DNA of 64,000 bases, taken from positions 43,144 through 107,143 of the forward strand of contig CALEQZ010000043.1 of NCBI GenBank assembly GCA_937908115.1. Direction: 5' to 3'. The notes beneath the pieces are model-generated. The model had not been told where the DNA came from and did no database searches. It saw only the letters and a program-made list of their open reading frames with translations. The DNA comes from an uncultured Alcaligenaceae bacterium (GTDB taxonomy: Bacteria; Pseudomonadota; Gammaproteobacteria; Burkholderiales; Burkholderiaceae_B). Made by a program: the position numbers and the translations under genes. Positions within the stretch are counted from its first letter, which is position 1, and each line of letters starts with the position of its first letter. Shown here piece after piece: positions 7,296 through 17,996 of the stretch.

Positions 7296-9266
7296 TCAGC
7301 CCTGGTCGTCGGCCGCTTCGCCGTCGATGGCTTGGCGGGCGTCGGGCAGCACGCGCGCCTTGTAGCGCTCGCGCAGCATTTGCATGACGGCACGCTCCTC
7401 GGCCTGGCCCCAGGCGCTGGACAGCTGCGTCTGCAGCGCGCGCTGCGCCGCCTCGTCGGCGGGCTTGCCCGGCTGCACATCGTCGATGCGCGCCACCACG
7501 TAGTTCTCACCGGCGCCCACGCCGACGAAAGCCGGCAGCGGCTGCGCGGGCGCACGCATGACGGCCTCCAGCAACGGGCGCTCGAGCTGGCCCGGATTCT
7601 GGCGCGACACCGTCTGCGCCGGCGTGAAACCTTCCTGGGACGCCTCATCCTGCGGAGCCTTGCGCGCGGCTTCGAGGAAAGCCTCGCCGGCCTTGCGTGC
7701 GGCCTCGGCCGCGCGCTGCGCGACGAGCCGCTCGCGGATCGACTGCGCCACCTCGGCCAGCGGCGGCACGTGCGCGGGATGGACCTCGGCCACGCGCAGC
7801 GCCACCATGGTGCCGGGGTCGAGCTCGATCACGCCGGTGTTGGCCTTTTCGTTGAGCGCATCGGCCGCAAAGAGCGCCTGGCGCACCCGCGCGTCGTTGA
7901 GCATGGCGGCATCGGGCGAATCGGCTGCCGCGCCTTCGCCCACCTGCTTGGCGTCGAGCAGGCGGTCGCGCGCGATGCCCGTGGCGCGGCGTAGCTGCAG
8001 CCCCAGCGCATCGACCGCCGGCTGCAGGCTGTCGCGCTGGTCATAGACCAAGTCCGTCAGGCGCGAGGCCAGCTCGGAAAAGCGGGCCGCCGCTTGCTGC
8101 TTGCGGATCTCGGCGACGATCTCGTCGCGCACCTGCTCCAGCGGCCGCACACGTTCGGGCTCGACCTGCGTGACGCGGATGATGTGGAAACCGTAGGGGC
8201 TTTCGATCACGCCTGAAACCTGGCCCTGTCCAAGCGAATAGATGGCCTGCTCGACCGGCTCGACCAGCGTGCCGCGCGGGATCCAGCCCAGGTCGCCGCC
8301 CTCGGCCGCCGAACCGCCGTCCTGGGAATGCTGGCGGGCGAGCTCGGCAAAGCCGTCCGGATTGGCTTGCGCCTGCTTGGCCAGGGATTCGGCCTTTTCG
8401 AACGCCTGCTGGCGGGCTTTTTCGTCGCCTGCCGGCGCCTCGACCAGGATGTGGCTCGCGCGGCGCCTTTCGGGCTGGCCGAAGCGGGCCTTGTTTTGCT
8501 CGTAGTAGCCGGCGATGTCCTGGTCGCTGACCTTCACATCCTTGCCGGCGGCGGCTTCGTCGAGCACGAGGTATTCGGCGGTGACGTACTGCGGCACGCG
8601 CAGCGCATCCTGGTTGGCGTCGTACCAGGCCTGGACGTCGGCGTCGGAAACCTGCACGCCGTCGCGGTAATCGGCCGCCGAGAAAGTGCGCAGGCGCACC
8701 GTGCGCGCTTGCGACAGCGCAGCCTGGATGCGCTGCCCGACCGTATCGGGCAGGTAGGCCGAATTGCCCACCGGCTCGAGCACGCGGGCAACTGCCAGGT
8801 CGCGCCGCAGCCCCTGCTCGAACATCACGGGCGTCAGGCCTTGCGCAGCTAGCGCCTGGCGATAGCGCTCGGCCGAAAATTGGCCGTTTTCCTGCACGGC
8901 CGGGATGGCGGCGATCGTGCGGCGCAGCGTCTCATCCGAGACGTTGAAGCGGCCGTCGGCCGCGGCACGCGCCATGACGCGTCGGTCGATCAGCTGGTCC
9001 AGCAACTGGCGGCGCATCTCCGGGGTATCGACCAGGGCCGGGTCGAAGCTTGCGCCCAGCAGCGAGCGGTATTGCTCGATCTGGTTGCGGTAGGCCGCGT
9101 CGAACTCCTGGCGCGAGATGGGCTCGCCGCCGACTTCGGCAAGCTCGGCGTCGCGGGACATGAAGGACGAATAGCCCTGCACGCCGACAAATACGAAGGA
9201 AGGCACGATCAGGAGCAGCAAAATGAACTGCATCCAGCGCCGGTGGTTACGGATGAAATCGAACAT
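7296..9266 (-). CDS. ppiD: Peptidyl-prolyl cis-trans isomerase D (SurA-like periplasmic foldase)
   Basis: This is a membrane-anchored periplasmic chaperone of 656 residues that helps outer-membrane and secreted proteins fold. One N-terminal TM helix (WMQFILLLLIVPSFVFVGVQ, residues about 11-30) anchors it. A SurA-N-like chaperone region follows, then one parvulin domain at about residues 265-365 with RRASHILVEA, GGSAAEGGDLGWI and SPYGFHIIRV, and a long C-terminal chaperone arm. The start MFDFIRNHRRWMQ matches the family, and the upstream in-frame extension was rejected. An intrinsic terminator lies 50 bases upstream of the start on the same strand, so readthrough from upstream is blocked. Confidence 0.95.
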   Translation of the reverse strand: MFDFIRNHRRWMQFILLLLIVPSFVFVGVQGYSSFMSRDAELAEVGGEPISRQEFDAAYRNQIEQYRSLLGASFDPALVDTPEMRRQLLDQLIDRRVMARAAADGRFNVSDETLRRTIAAIPAVQENGQFSAERYRQALAAQGLTPVMFEQGLRRDLAVARVLEPVGNSAYLPDTVGQRIQAALSQARTVRLRTFSAADYRDGVQVSDADVQAWYDANQDALRVPQYVTAEYLVLDEAAAGKDVKVSDQDIAGYYEQNKARFGQPERRRASHILVEAPAGDEKARQQAFEKAESLAKQAQANPDGFAELARQHSQDGGSAAEGGDLGWIPRGTLVEPVEQAIYSLGQGQVSGVIESPYGFHIIRVTQVEPERVRPLEQVRDEIVAEIRKQQAAARFSELASRLTDLVYDQRDSLQPAVDALGLQLRRATGIARDRLLDAKQVGEGAAADSPDAAMLNDARVRQALFAADALNEKANTGVIELDPGTMVALRVAEVHPAHVPPLAEVAQSIRERLVAQRAAEAARKAGEAFLEAARKAPQDEASQEGFTPAQTVSRQNPGQLERPLLEAVMRAPAQPLPAFVGVGAGENYVVARIDDVQPGKPADEAAQRALQTQLSSAWGQAEERAVMQMLRERYKARVLPDARQAIDGEAADDQG

Positions 9267-9316
9267 GTGAATCCCGATGGCGCGCCGCGCAAAAGCCGGT
9301 CCGCCATGAAGTGCAC

Positions 9317-9341
9317 AAAAAAAGGCGAATCGATTCGCCTT
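9317..9341 (-). terminator. Intrinsic terminator upstream of ppiD, without an upstream gene on its strand
   Basis: AAGGCGAATCGATTCGCCTT is a perfect 20-base palindrome. On the minus strand it is followed by seven T residues (plus-strand A run 9317-9323), the textbook form of a Rho-independent terminator. The nearest DNA upstream on that strand is antisense to ugpQ, so no minus-strand gene feeds it. It may end a short RNA or act as a leader attenuator of ppiD. Confidence 0.8.
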
Positions 9342-9447
9342 GGTCGGGGCTGCCGTACGTACCGGAAAGCCGCGTGCGAGTTTAACATCTCGGCAGCGGC
9401 GCGCAGCCATCGCCGGCCGCGCCGGACATCGCCCACCAGGAGTTCCC

Positions 9448-10197
9448 TTGACCGCCTTACCGACCTGGCCCTATCCCCGCCTGATCGCCCACCGGGGCGG
9501 CGGACACATCGCCCCCGAGAATACCCTTGCCGCCATGCGCGCCGGCGCCGCCTGCGGCTACGCCATGATGGAATTCGACGCCAAGCTCAGCCGCGACGGC
9601 GTGGCCGTGCTACTGCACGATGACACGCTGGAGCGCACCACCGACGGCACCGGCCCGGCCGCCGCACTGGACTTTGCCGCGCTCGCCCAATTGGATGCGG
9701 GCAGCTGGCACTCACCGGCCTACGCCGGCGAACCCATCCCGACGCTGGCGGCCGTGGCACGCTACACGCTCGCCAACGGGCTGGCCAGCAACGTCGAAAT
9801 CAAGCCCTGCCCCGGACGCGAACAGGAAACGGGCCATGCAGTCGCGCTGGCCGTGGCCCGGCTGTGGCAGCAGGCACAGGTGCCGCCGCTGGTATCGTCG
9901 TTTTCCGAAACGGCGCTGGCGGCGGCTGCAGCGGCCGCGCCTGCGCTGCCGCGCGCCTTGCTCATCGCCGGGCGCCTGCCGCCGGACTGGCGCGACCGCC
10001 TGCGCCGCCACGGCTGCGTCGCACTGAACATGAACCAGGCAGAGGTCACCCGCGATCTGGTCGAAGAGGTGCACGGCGCAGGCGCGCGCCTGACCGCCTG
10101 GACGGTCAACGACCCAGGCCGCGCCCGCCAATTGCTGGACTGGGGCGTGGATGCCATCTTCACCGACGCCCTGGACGCCATTCCCGCCGATTTCTGA
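9448..10197 (+). CDS. ugpQ: Glycerophosphodiester phosphodiesterase (cytosolic type)
   Basis: This enzyme hydrolyses glycerophosphodiesters to glycerol-3-phosphate and an alcohol. It is 249 residues with a GDPD TIM barrel. The metal and substrate motifs are AHRGGGHIAPENT, MMEFDAKLSRDG and LLHDDTLERTTDG near the N-terminus, then VEIKPCPG and the C-terminal AWTVNDPGRARQLLDWGVDA and FTDALD. There is no signal peptide, so it is cytoplasmic like UgpQ. The TTG at 9448 was chosen because AGGAG sits 5 bases upstream and the conserved barrel begins about ten codons later. Longer readings upstream have no family similarity. It is followed closely by rlmJ. Confidence 0.93.
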   Translation: MTALPTWPYPRLIAHRGGGHIAPENTLAAMRAGAACGYAMMEFDAKLSRDGVAVLLHDDTLERTTDGTGPAAALDFAALAQLDAGSWHSPAYAGEPIPTLAAVARYTLANGLASNVEIKPCPGREQETGHAVALAVARLWQQAQVPPLVSSFSETALAAAAAAAPALPRALLIAGRLPPDWRDRLRRHGCVALNMNQAEVTRDLVEEVHGAGARLTAWTVNDPGRARQLLDWGVDAIFTDALDAIPADF

Positions 10198-10234
10198 CCG
10201 CGCGCCGCACGCACGCCCAACCGGACCGTCCGCC

Positions 10235-11092
10235 TTGTTCAGCTACCGCCACGCCTTTCATGCCGGCAATCACGCGGACGTGCTCAAGCACGCCGTGCTG
10301 GTCCACGTCCTGGATTATTTCAACCGCAAGGATTCCCCCTACTGGGTGCTGGACACCCACGCCGGCGCCGGCCTGTACCGGCTCGACAGCGATTGGGCCG
10401 CCCGCAACGCCGAATACGCCGGCGGCATCGGCAGGCTGTGGCAGCGCGACGGCCTGCCGGCGCTCGTGGCCAATTACGTGGCGGCCGTGGCGCGCCACAA
10501 CCCCGATGGCCGCCTGCGCCATTATCCGGGCTCGCCGTGGCTGGCGCTGGACGTCCTGCGCGAGCGCGACCGGTTGCGGCTGTTCGAGCTGCACCCGACC
10601 GAATCGCAGGTGCTGGCCGGCAACATCGGCAAGGCAGGCCGCGCCGCGCAGCGCAAGGTCACCCTATACGCAGCCGACGGCTTCGAGGGCATCAAGGCCT
10701 TGCTGCCGCCGCCCACGCGCCGCGGACTGGTGCTGATCGACCCGTCCTACGAAGACAAGCGCGACTACCGGCGCGTGATGGAGACCGTGCGCGCGGGCCT
10801 GCAGCGTTTTGCCAACGGGTGCTTTGCGATCTGGTATCCCCAAGTGCAGCGCCGCGAGTCCGCCGAGCTGCCGCGCCAGCTGCAACGACTGCCCGTTCGC
10901 AGCTGGCTACACGCGAGCCTGACCGTCTCAAGCCCCTCGCCCGATGGACACGGCCTGCATGGCAGCGGCATGTTCCTCATCAATCCGCCCTGGACGTTGC
11001 GGCAAGCGTTGCAGGAAGCGTTGCCCTGGCTGGCACGCGAACTGGCCGTCGATGCGCGCGCCGGCTGGAAGCTGGACGGGCGCGACGACTGA
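10235..11092 (+). CDS. rlmJ: 23S rRNA (adenine2030-N6)-methyltransferase RlmJ
   Basis: This enzyme methylates N6 of A2030 in 23S rRNA with S-adenosylmethionine. It has 285 residues. The N-terminal FSYRHAFHAGNHADVLKH is the RlmJ hallmark, the SAM-binding DTHAGAGLY follows, and the catalytic N6-methylase motif is DPSYE (about residue 168). Homologues begin MLSYRHAFHAG, so the TTG at 10235 (read as Met, then FSYRH) fits best. A longer reading from 10151 would overlap ugpQ. It is therefore the second consecutive gene with a TTG start. It converges on the pseudouridine synthase gene across a GC-rich hairpin. Confidence 0.94.
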   Translation: MFSYRHAFHAGNHADVLKHAVLVHVLDYFNRKDSPYWVLDTHAGAGLYRLDSDWAARNAEYAGGIGRLWQRDGLPALVANYVAAVARHNPDGRLRHYPGSPWLALDVLRERDRLRLFELHPTESQVLAGNIGKAGRAAQRKVTLYAADGFEGIKALLPPPTRRGLVLIDPSYEDKRDYRRVMETVRAGLQRFANGCFAIWYPQVQRRESAELPRQLQRLPVRSWLHASLTVSSPSPDGHGLHGSGMFLINPPWTLRQALQEALPWLARELAVDARAGWKLDGRDD

Positions 11093-11131
11093 CGCGGCAG
11101 CGTCGTCCCTTGCATGGCGGACAAGTGATGT

Positions 11132-11168
11132 GCCGGCGCGACTGCCCGCGCAGGGCCCGCGCGCCGGC
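11132..11168. terminator. Compound hairpin between convergent rlmJ and rluF-like genes
   Basis: Arms GCCGGCGCG (11132-11140) and CGCGCCGGC (11160-11168) pair perfectly, with a second stem (GCCC with GGGC) in the loop. It sits between two convergent stop codons and could end transcription from both sides. No T-run is present on either strand, so an intrinsic mode is doubtful. Confidence 0.4.
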
Positions 11169-11169
11169 G

Positions 11170-11907
11170 TCAGGCGAAGGATTCGTCTGCGCGCAGATAG
11201 CGCCACTGCCCCGTCGGCAGGTTGCCCAGCCGGATGCGGCCGATGCGCACGCGCTTCAATCCCACCACCTCGAGGCCGACCAGTGCGCACATGCGCCGGA
11301 TCTGGCGCTTGCGCCCTTCGCGCAGCACGAAGCGCAACTGGTCCTGGTTTTGCCAGTCGACTTCGGCCGGGCGCAACGCCCGGCCGTCGAGCACCAGTCC
11401 GTGCCGCAGCCGGTCCAAACCGCCCGGGGCCAGCCTGCCCTGCACGCGCACGAGGTACTCCTTGTCGATGTCGGAGTCTTCGCCGATCAGCTGGCGGGCG
11501 ATGCGGCCGTCCTGGGTCAGCACCAGCAGTCCCTGCGAATCGATGTCCAGGCGCCCGGCCGGCGCCAGCCCGGCCAGGTGCGCCCGCTCGAAGCGCAAGG
11601 GCGAGGTATCGCCCGCATGGCGTGTGTCGGCGCGAACCAGGCTCGCTGCTGGCCGGTACCCGCGCTCGGCCTGTCCCGACACATAGCCGACCGGCTTGTT
11701 CAGCAGGATGGTCACCCGGGCCACCTGCCGCTGGCGCGCGGCGCGATCCAGGGTGATCGCCTGTCCCGGGTAGGCCTTGGCGCCCAGTTCGCTGACCACC
11801 TGGCCGTCGACCCGCACCCAGCCGCGGGCGATGAAATCGTCGGCCTCGCGGCGCGAGCACAGGCCGCGTTCGGACATGAGCTTGGAGATGCGGACTTTTT
11901 CTTGCAT
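11170..11907 (-). CDS. RluF/RsuA-family rRNA/tRNA pseudouridine synthase
   Basis: This enzyme isomerises uridine to pseudouridine in structured RNA. It has 245 residues. The N-terminal S4 RNA-binding domain (about 1-60) contains RISKLMSERGLCSRREADDFI. The catalytic domain has the family motif GRLDIDSQGLLVLTQDG (Asp is the catalytic residue) and the C-terminal EGRKRQIRRMCALVGLEV block. The spacing and the NKPVGYVSG motif favour the RluF branch (23S U2604 or tRNA-Tyr) over RsuA, but the exact target base is not proven. The gene converges on rlmJ and diverges from ubiC. Confidence 0.9.
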   Translation of the reverse strand: MQEKVRISKLMSERGLCSRREADDFIARGWVRVDGQVVSELGAKAYPGQAITLDRAARQRQVARVTILLNKPVGYVSGQAERGYRPAASLVRADTRHAGDTSPLRFERAHLAGLAPAGRLDIDSQGLLVLTQDGRIARQLIGEDSDIDKEYLVRVQGRLAPGGLDRLRHGLVLDGRALRPAEVDWQNQDQLRFVLREGRKRQIRRMCALVGLEVVGLKRVRIGRIRLGNLPTGQWRYLRADESFA

Positions 11908-11987
11908 GGCGTTTCCCGGGACAGGCGCATGTTAACCGGATGGCCGCCGCCGGCGGGCGGCGCGGCGCATCGGCGATAATCGCGGCC

Positions 11988-12560
11988 ATGACCGATGCCT
12001 CACCCATTGCGCCGACCGGTTGGCGCAACACCGTTCCCCCCGTCCTGCCTTCGTCGCACAAATATTGGCTGCTGCGCCCCGGCGCATTGACCGCCGGGCT
12101 GCGCGCACTGGGCCGCATGCAGCTGCGCGTGCTGCGCGAATACGCCAGTGGCTTGCCTGCCGACGAAGCACCCGCCCTGGGCTTGCCGGCGCGCTCGCCC
12201 GTCTGGGTACGCGAAATCGTCATGTCCATCGACGGCGTGGACTGCGTCGCCGCGCGCAGCCTGACGCCGCTGGCGGCCTCGCACGGCGTCTGGCAAGGGA
12301 TGCGGCGGCTGCGCACGCGGCCGCTGGCCGACATGCTCTATCACGACCGCAGCATCGTGCGCACGCCGTTTGCCGTGGCGCGCGTGCGTGCGTCCATGCC
12401 GCTGTACCGGGCCGTGCGGCTGGCCTGGGCCGACGCCGCCGCCGCGGTCGCGCGCGGCACGCTGCTGGCCCGCCGGTCGGTGTTCTGGCGCCACGGGCAG
12501 CCGCTGCTGGTGGCCGAGTGCTTTCTTCCTGGCTTTTGGGCACTCGCCCGGCGGGCATGA
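11988..12560 (+). CDS. ubiC: Chorismate lyase (chorismate--pyruvate lyase)
   Basis: This enzyme converts chorismate to 4-hydroxybenzoate and pyruvate, the entry step of ubiquinone synthesis. It is a 190-residue cytoplasmic protein, somewhat longer than E. coli UbiC (165). Recognisable parts are the REIVMSIDGVDCVAARSLTP strand with the active-site Arg, the LADMLYHDRSI segment, and the C-terminal PLLVAECFLPGFW with the conserved Glu. The start MTDASPIAPT was chosen. A GATAAT about 9 bases before it could be a -10 box giving a nearly leaderless transcript. No ubiA follows, since the next gene is an MFS carrier. Confidence 0.9.
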   Translation: MTDASPIAPTGWRNTVPPVLPSSHKYWLLRPGALTAGLRALGRMQLRVLREYASGLPADEAPALGLPARSPVWVREIVMSIDGVDCVAARSLTPLAASHGVWQGMRRLRTRPLADMLYHDRSIVRTPFAVARVRASMPLYRAVRLAWADAAAAVARGTLLARRSVFWRHGQPLLVAECFLPGFWALARRA

Positions 12561-12605
12561 GCGCCCGGGCACGCGCGGCCTTTCGCCTTCAAGGAGACGT
12601 CGACG

Positions 12606-13805
12606 ATGCAGCCGACCCCCTCGCAGATCCGGCGCAATGCGCTGGTATTGACCGGCGCGCAGGCGCTGGGCGGCGCCAACCCGGCCATCGTCATCTCGCT
12701 GGGTGGATTGGTCGGCACCTCGCTGGCGCCGCAAGCGGCCCTGGCGACGCTGCCGGTGGGCCTATTCCAGCTGGGCTTGGCCTTGGGCACGCTGCCTGCG
12801 GCCATGGTGATGCGCCGCTGGGGGCGGCGCGCAGGCTACATCCTTGGCGCCTTGCTGGGCGCGCTGGCGGGGTTGGCCGCCGCATACGGGGTATATGACG
12901 GCGCCTTCGCGCTGTTTTGCGCCGGCACGATGATCGCCGGCCTGTACGCGTCCTACGTCCAGAGCTATCGCTTCGCGGCCGCCGACGGCGCGGCGGCCGA
13001 ACTGAGGCCGCGGCTGATCTCATGGGTGATGATGGGCGGGCTGGCCGCTGCCGTGATCGGCCCGCAGACCGTCATCTGGACGCGCGACCTGATTCCCGCC
13101 GCGCCGTTTTCCGCCAGTTTCCTGGCGCAGGCGGGCCTGGCCTTGCTCGCCCTGCCTGTGGTGGCCATGCTGCGCGCCCCGGGCCCGTCGGGCGACGGCC
13201 AGGATGCAAGCGCCGGCCAGGCGCGCCCGCTGGCGCAAATCGTGCGCCATCCCCGCTTCATCGCCGCGGCCGCCGCCGGCATGGTGACCTACGGCCTAAT
13301 GAGCTTCGTCATGACCGCCGCGCCCGTGGCCATGGTCGCTTGCGGACACACCGTCGGCGAGGCGGCCTTGGGCATACAGTGGCACGTGCTGGCCATGTTC
13401 GGCCCCAGCTTCTACACCGGCAGGCTGATCCAGCGCTTCGGCAAGGTGCGCGTCACCGTCGCTGGGTTGCTGCTGACCAGCGCCGCGGCCGTCGTCGCGC
13501 TCAGCGGCCTGGGCCTGGCGCATTTCTGGGTCGCGCTGGTCCTGCTGGGCCTGGGATGGAACTTCGGCTTCATCGGCGCGACGGCATTGGTCACGGACTG
13601 CTATGCACCGTGCGAGCGGGCGCGGGTGCAGGGGCTGAACGATTTCCTCGTCTTCGGCTCGGTGGCCACGGCCTCGATGTCGTCTGGCCAATTGCTCCAT
13701 GCGGGCGGCTGGCAGATGGTCAACCTCATCGTCCATCCGGCCGTGGCGGCGGTGCTCCTGCTGCTGGCCTGGCAGCATGCCAGGACGTCGCCGGCGGCGC
13801 GCTGA
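12606..13805 (+). CDS. Major facilitator superfamily transporter
   Basis: This is a 12-TM inner-membrane carrier of 399 residues, with an AAGGAG ribosome binding site about 9 bases before the ATG. The MFS cytoplasmic loop signature between helices 2 and 3 reads MRRWGRRAGYILGALLGA. A central hydrophilic loop (about residues 195-215, GPSGDGQDASAGQ) separates two six-helix halves. The C-terminal half contains GLGWNFGFIGATALV. It starts 45 bases after ubiC and is probably co-transcribed. The physiological substrate, and whether it imports or exports, are not evident. The closest general class is the YfcJ/quinolone-type MFS group, and this is tentative. Confidence 0.88.
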   Translation: MQPTPSQIRRNALVLTGAQALGGANPAIVISLGGLVGTSLAPQAALATLPVGLFQLGLALGTLPAAMVMRRWGRRAGYILGALLGALAGLAAAYGVYDGAFALFCAGTMIAGLYASYVQSYRFAAADGAAAELRPRLISWVMMGGLAAAVIGPQTVIWTRDLIPAAPFSASFLAQAGLALLALPVVAMLRAPGPSGDGQDASAGQARPLAQIVRHPRFIAAAAAGMVTYGLMSFVMTAAPVAMVACGHTVGEAALGIQWHVLAMFGPSFYTGRLIQRFGKVRVTVAGLLLTSAAAVVALSGLGLAHFWVALVLLGLGWNFGFIGATALVTDCYAPCERARVQGLNDFLVFGSVATASMSSGQLLHAGGWQMVNLIVHPAVAAVLLLLAWQHARTSPAAR

Positions 13806-13955
13806 CGCGCATGGGTTGCCGGCGCCACGGCCTGCGGGACAAGTCCCCCGCGCTGACACGACCGGGCAATTGCGGGTAAGGTGACGATGGAAGGGGCCAC
13901 GCGAGGCGTCCGCCGCCCGATCGGCGGGCTTCGCACACGCAAAGGAAGCGGCATT

Positions 13956-14201
13956 ATGATCGAGCATCCACGGAAGGCCGCGCGCCTGGCCATCGCCGCC
14001 GGCGCCTGCGCCTTGCTGGCCGCGTGCGCCGGCCACGCGCCACAGCGGCAAACCGACACGGTGGACTATCGCAGCCGGACGCCGGCAGCCGCGCCCAGCG
14101 AGGACGGCAGCCGGCGCCTGACCATACAGTCCGGCGAAGGCGAAAAGCTGAACCTGCCCTGGTTCATCCGGGACGCGCAGGACTGGGTCAACGGCCAATA
14201 A
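13956..14201 (+). CDS. Small predicted lipoprotein, unknown function
   Basis: This is an 81-residue protein with a lipoprotein signal: a positively charged start (MIEHPRKAARLA), a hydrophobic stretch and the lipobox LLAAC. The mature part is about 55 residues, hydrophilic, and ends in KLNLPWFIRDAQDWVNGQ, an amphipathic segment. AAAGGAAG lies 7 bases before the ATG and decides the start over an upstream ATG. I do not recognise a family. The absence of Asp after the Cys is compatible with sorting to the outer membrane. It stands alone between the MFS gene and the convergent peptide importer. Confidence 0.75.
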   Translation: MIEHPRKAARLAIAAGACALLAACAGHAPQRQTDTVDYRSRTPAAAPSEDGSRRLTIQSGEGEKLNLPWFIRDAQDWVNGQ

Positions 14202-14257
14202 ACGGCAGCCGGGTGCGGCCAAGCGGCACGGCGCGCGTGTGCTGCGCCCGTCCGGCC

Positions 14258-16123
<1,866 letters not shown>

Positions 16124-16124
16124 G

Positions 16125-16994
16125 CTAGGCCTCCTGCCTGGGATCGAGTGCGTCGCGCAGGCCGTCGCCGAGCAGGTTAAAGCCCAGCACCACCAGGAAG
16201 ATCGCGCCGCCCGGAAACAACGACATCCACGGCGCCTGCGCCATGAAGTTCTTGGCCGTATTCAGCATCGACCCCCAGGACGGATTGGGTGGCTGCAAGC
16301 CCAGCCCCAGGAAGGACAGGCTGGCCTCGGCGATGATGGCCGTGGCGATGGTGATGGTGGCCTGCACGATGAGCGGCGGCATGACATTGGGCAGCACGTG
16401 GGCGAAGATGATGTGCGCATCCGATGCGCCCAGCGCCCGGGCGCTCTGCACGTAGTCCTCGTTCTTGACGGCCATGACCTGCCCGCGCGTCAGGCGGATG
16501 AAGATGGGCGCGGCCGACAGCCCGATGGCGATCATGGCGTTGGTCAGGCTCGGCCCAAGGAAGGCTGCCAGCGCGATCGCCAGGATCAGGAATGGTATCG
16601 CCAACAGCGCCTCGGTCGCCCGCGAGATCGCGCTGTCAGTCCAGCCGCCGAAGTAGCCCGCCGCCAGCCCGAAGGGCACGCCAACGACCAAGGCGATCAG
16701 CACCGAGACCACGCCAGCCATCAGCGAAGCGCGCGCCCCGTACAGCATGCGCGTGTAGATGTCGCGTCCCAGCTCGTCCGACCCCAGCCAGAACTGCGCC
16801 GAAGGCGGCTTGCGCACGGTCATGAAGCTGGTCTGGAAAGGATCGTGGGTGGCCAGAAGCGGCGCGAACACCGCAGCCAGCACGAACAGCAACACGATCA
16901 CCCCGCCGGCCAGCGCCGCCGGATTGCGCCGGAACTTGGCCCAGATCCGATGGCCGCGCCCGGCGGGAGAAGAAGCTTTGTCCACCGCGCTCAT
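16125..16994 (-). CDS. ABC transporter permease, DppC/GsiD type
   Basis: This is one of two inner-membrane channel subunits of the peptide importer, 289 residues. It has an N-terminal OppC_N helix (AALAGGVIVLLFVLAAVFAPL), the conserved LGSDELGRDIYTRMLYGARASL segment, five further helices and the EAA loop ARALGASDAHIIFAHVLPNV that contacts the ATPase. The ATG overlaps the stop of the other permease as ATGA, which fixes the start and rejects a much longer upstream reading. The five-gene order binding enzyme - receptor - C - D - ATPase is typical of gsi/dpp operons. Confidence 0.94.
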   Translation of the reverse strand: MSAVDKASSPAGRGHRIWAKFRRNPAALAGGVIVLLFVLAAVFAPLLATHDPFQTSFMTVRKPPSAQFWLGSDELGRDIYTRMLYGARASLMAGVVSVLIALVVGVPFGLAAGYFGGWTDSAISRATEALLAIPFLILAIALAAFLGPSLTNAMIAIGLSAAPIFIRLTRGQVMAVKNEDYVQSARALGASDAHIIFAHVLPNVMPPLIVQATITIATAIIAEASLSFLGLGLQPPNPSWGSMLNTAKNFMAQAPWMSLFPGGAIFLVVLGFNLLGDGLRDALDPRQEA

Positions 16995-17935
16995 GCGTGC
17001 CTCAGGCGCGGGTTGATCAGGATGTAGAGCACGTCGGCCAACAGGTTCATCACGATGAAACCCACCGCCACGCAAAGCACCACGCCCTGCACGACGGCAT
17101 AGTCGCGGTTGAACACCGCGTCGACGATGAGCTTGCCGAACCCGGGGATGGTGAACACCTGCTCGGTCAGCACCGCACCGGCCAACAGTTCGCCAAACAG
17201 CAGCGTGGCCAGCGTCACCACCGGCATCAGCGCATTGCGCAGCGCATGCTTGAGCACCACGGCGCGCGCCGGCGCGCCCTTGGCGCGGGCCGTGCGCACA
17301 TAGTCCGAGCCCAACGCCTCGAGCATGGCCGAGCGGGTATGGCGCATCAAGTAGGCCGCCAGCGCCGTGGCCAGTACCAGCGAAGGCATCAGCATGGTCT
17401 GCAGCGACAGCCACAGGTCCTGCGACGGCGCCACGTAGCCGGACGCCGGCAGCAGCCGCCATTGCACCGACACCACCATGATCATCATGATGCCCAGCCA
17501 GAAGTTGGGGATGGACATGCCCGACAGCGCCGCGACATTGGCGCCGACCTCGGTCAGCGTCCCTTTGCGCACGGCCGCGAGGATGCCGGCCGGGATGCCG
17601 ATGGCCAAGGCAAAGAACATGGCCATCGCGGCCAGTTGCAGGGTGACTGGCAGCTTTTGGGCGATCAGCGTCAACACCGGGACGTCGGTGCGCAGCGACA
17701 CGCCCAGGTCGCCCTGCGCCACCTGCCCCAGCCAGGCCAGGTATTGCATGGGCAGCGGATCGTCCAGGCGGTACTTCTCGCGCAGGTACTCGAGCACTGC
17801 CGGGTCGCGCTCCTCTCCGGCCAGGGTCAGCACCGGATCGCCGGGCAGCAGCTTTTGCAGCAGGAAAACGATGATCGACACCAGCACCAGCGTCGGTATC
17901 GCGACGAGGATGCGGCGGACAATTAGCTTGAGCAT
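16991..17935 (-). CDS. ABC transporter permease, DppB/GsiC type
   Basis: This first channel subunit of the peptide importer is 314 residues with six TM helices. It opens MLKLIVRRILVAIPTLVLVS and has the conserved PGDPV segment, the GDLGVSL motif and the EAA loop ARAKGAPARAVVLKHALRNA. The final part, EQVFTIPGFGKLIVDAVFNRDYAVVQG, is almost invariant in DppB-like proteins. It lies 61 bases after the binding-protein stop and is coupled by a 4-base overlap to the second permease. The peptide class is firm. Glutathione is the favoured substrate only because of the neighbouring transpeptidase. Confidence 0.95.
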   Translation of the reverse strand: MLKLIVRRILVAIPTLVLVSIIVFLLQKLLPGDPVLTLAGEERDPAVLEYLREKYRLDDPLPMQYLAWLGQVAQGDLGVSLRTDVPVLTLIAQKLPVTLQLAAMAMFFALAIGIPAGILAAVRKGTLTEVGANVAALSGMSIPNFWLGIMMIMVVSVQWRLLPASGYVAPSQDLWLSLQTMLMPSLVLATALAAYLMRHTRSAMLEALGSDYVRTARAKGAPARAVVLKHALRNALMPVVTLATLLFGELLAGAVLTEQVFTIPGFGKLIVDAVFNRDYAVVQGVVLCVAVGFIVMNLLADVLYILINPRLRHA

Positions 17936-17996
17936 GGGCCGTGAAAGCGCAAGGACGGGCGGGCCGCGTACCGGCCCGCCCCAGCGGACCAGTCGG

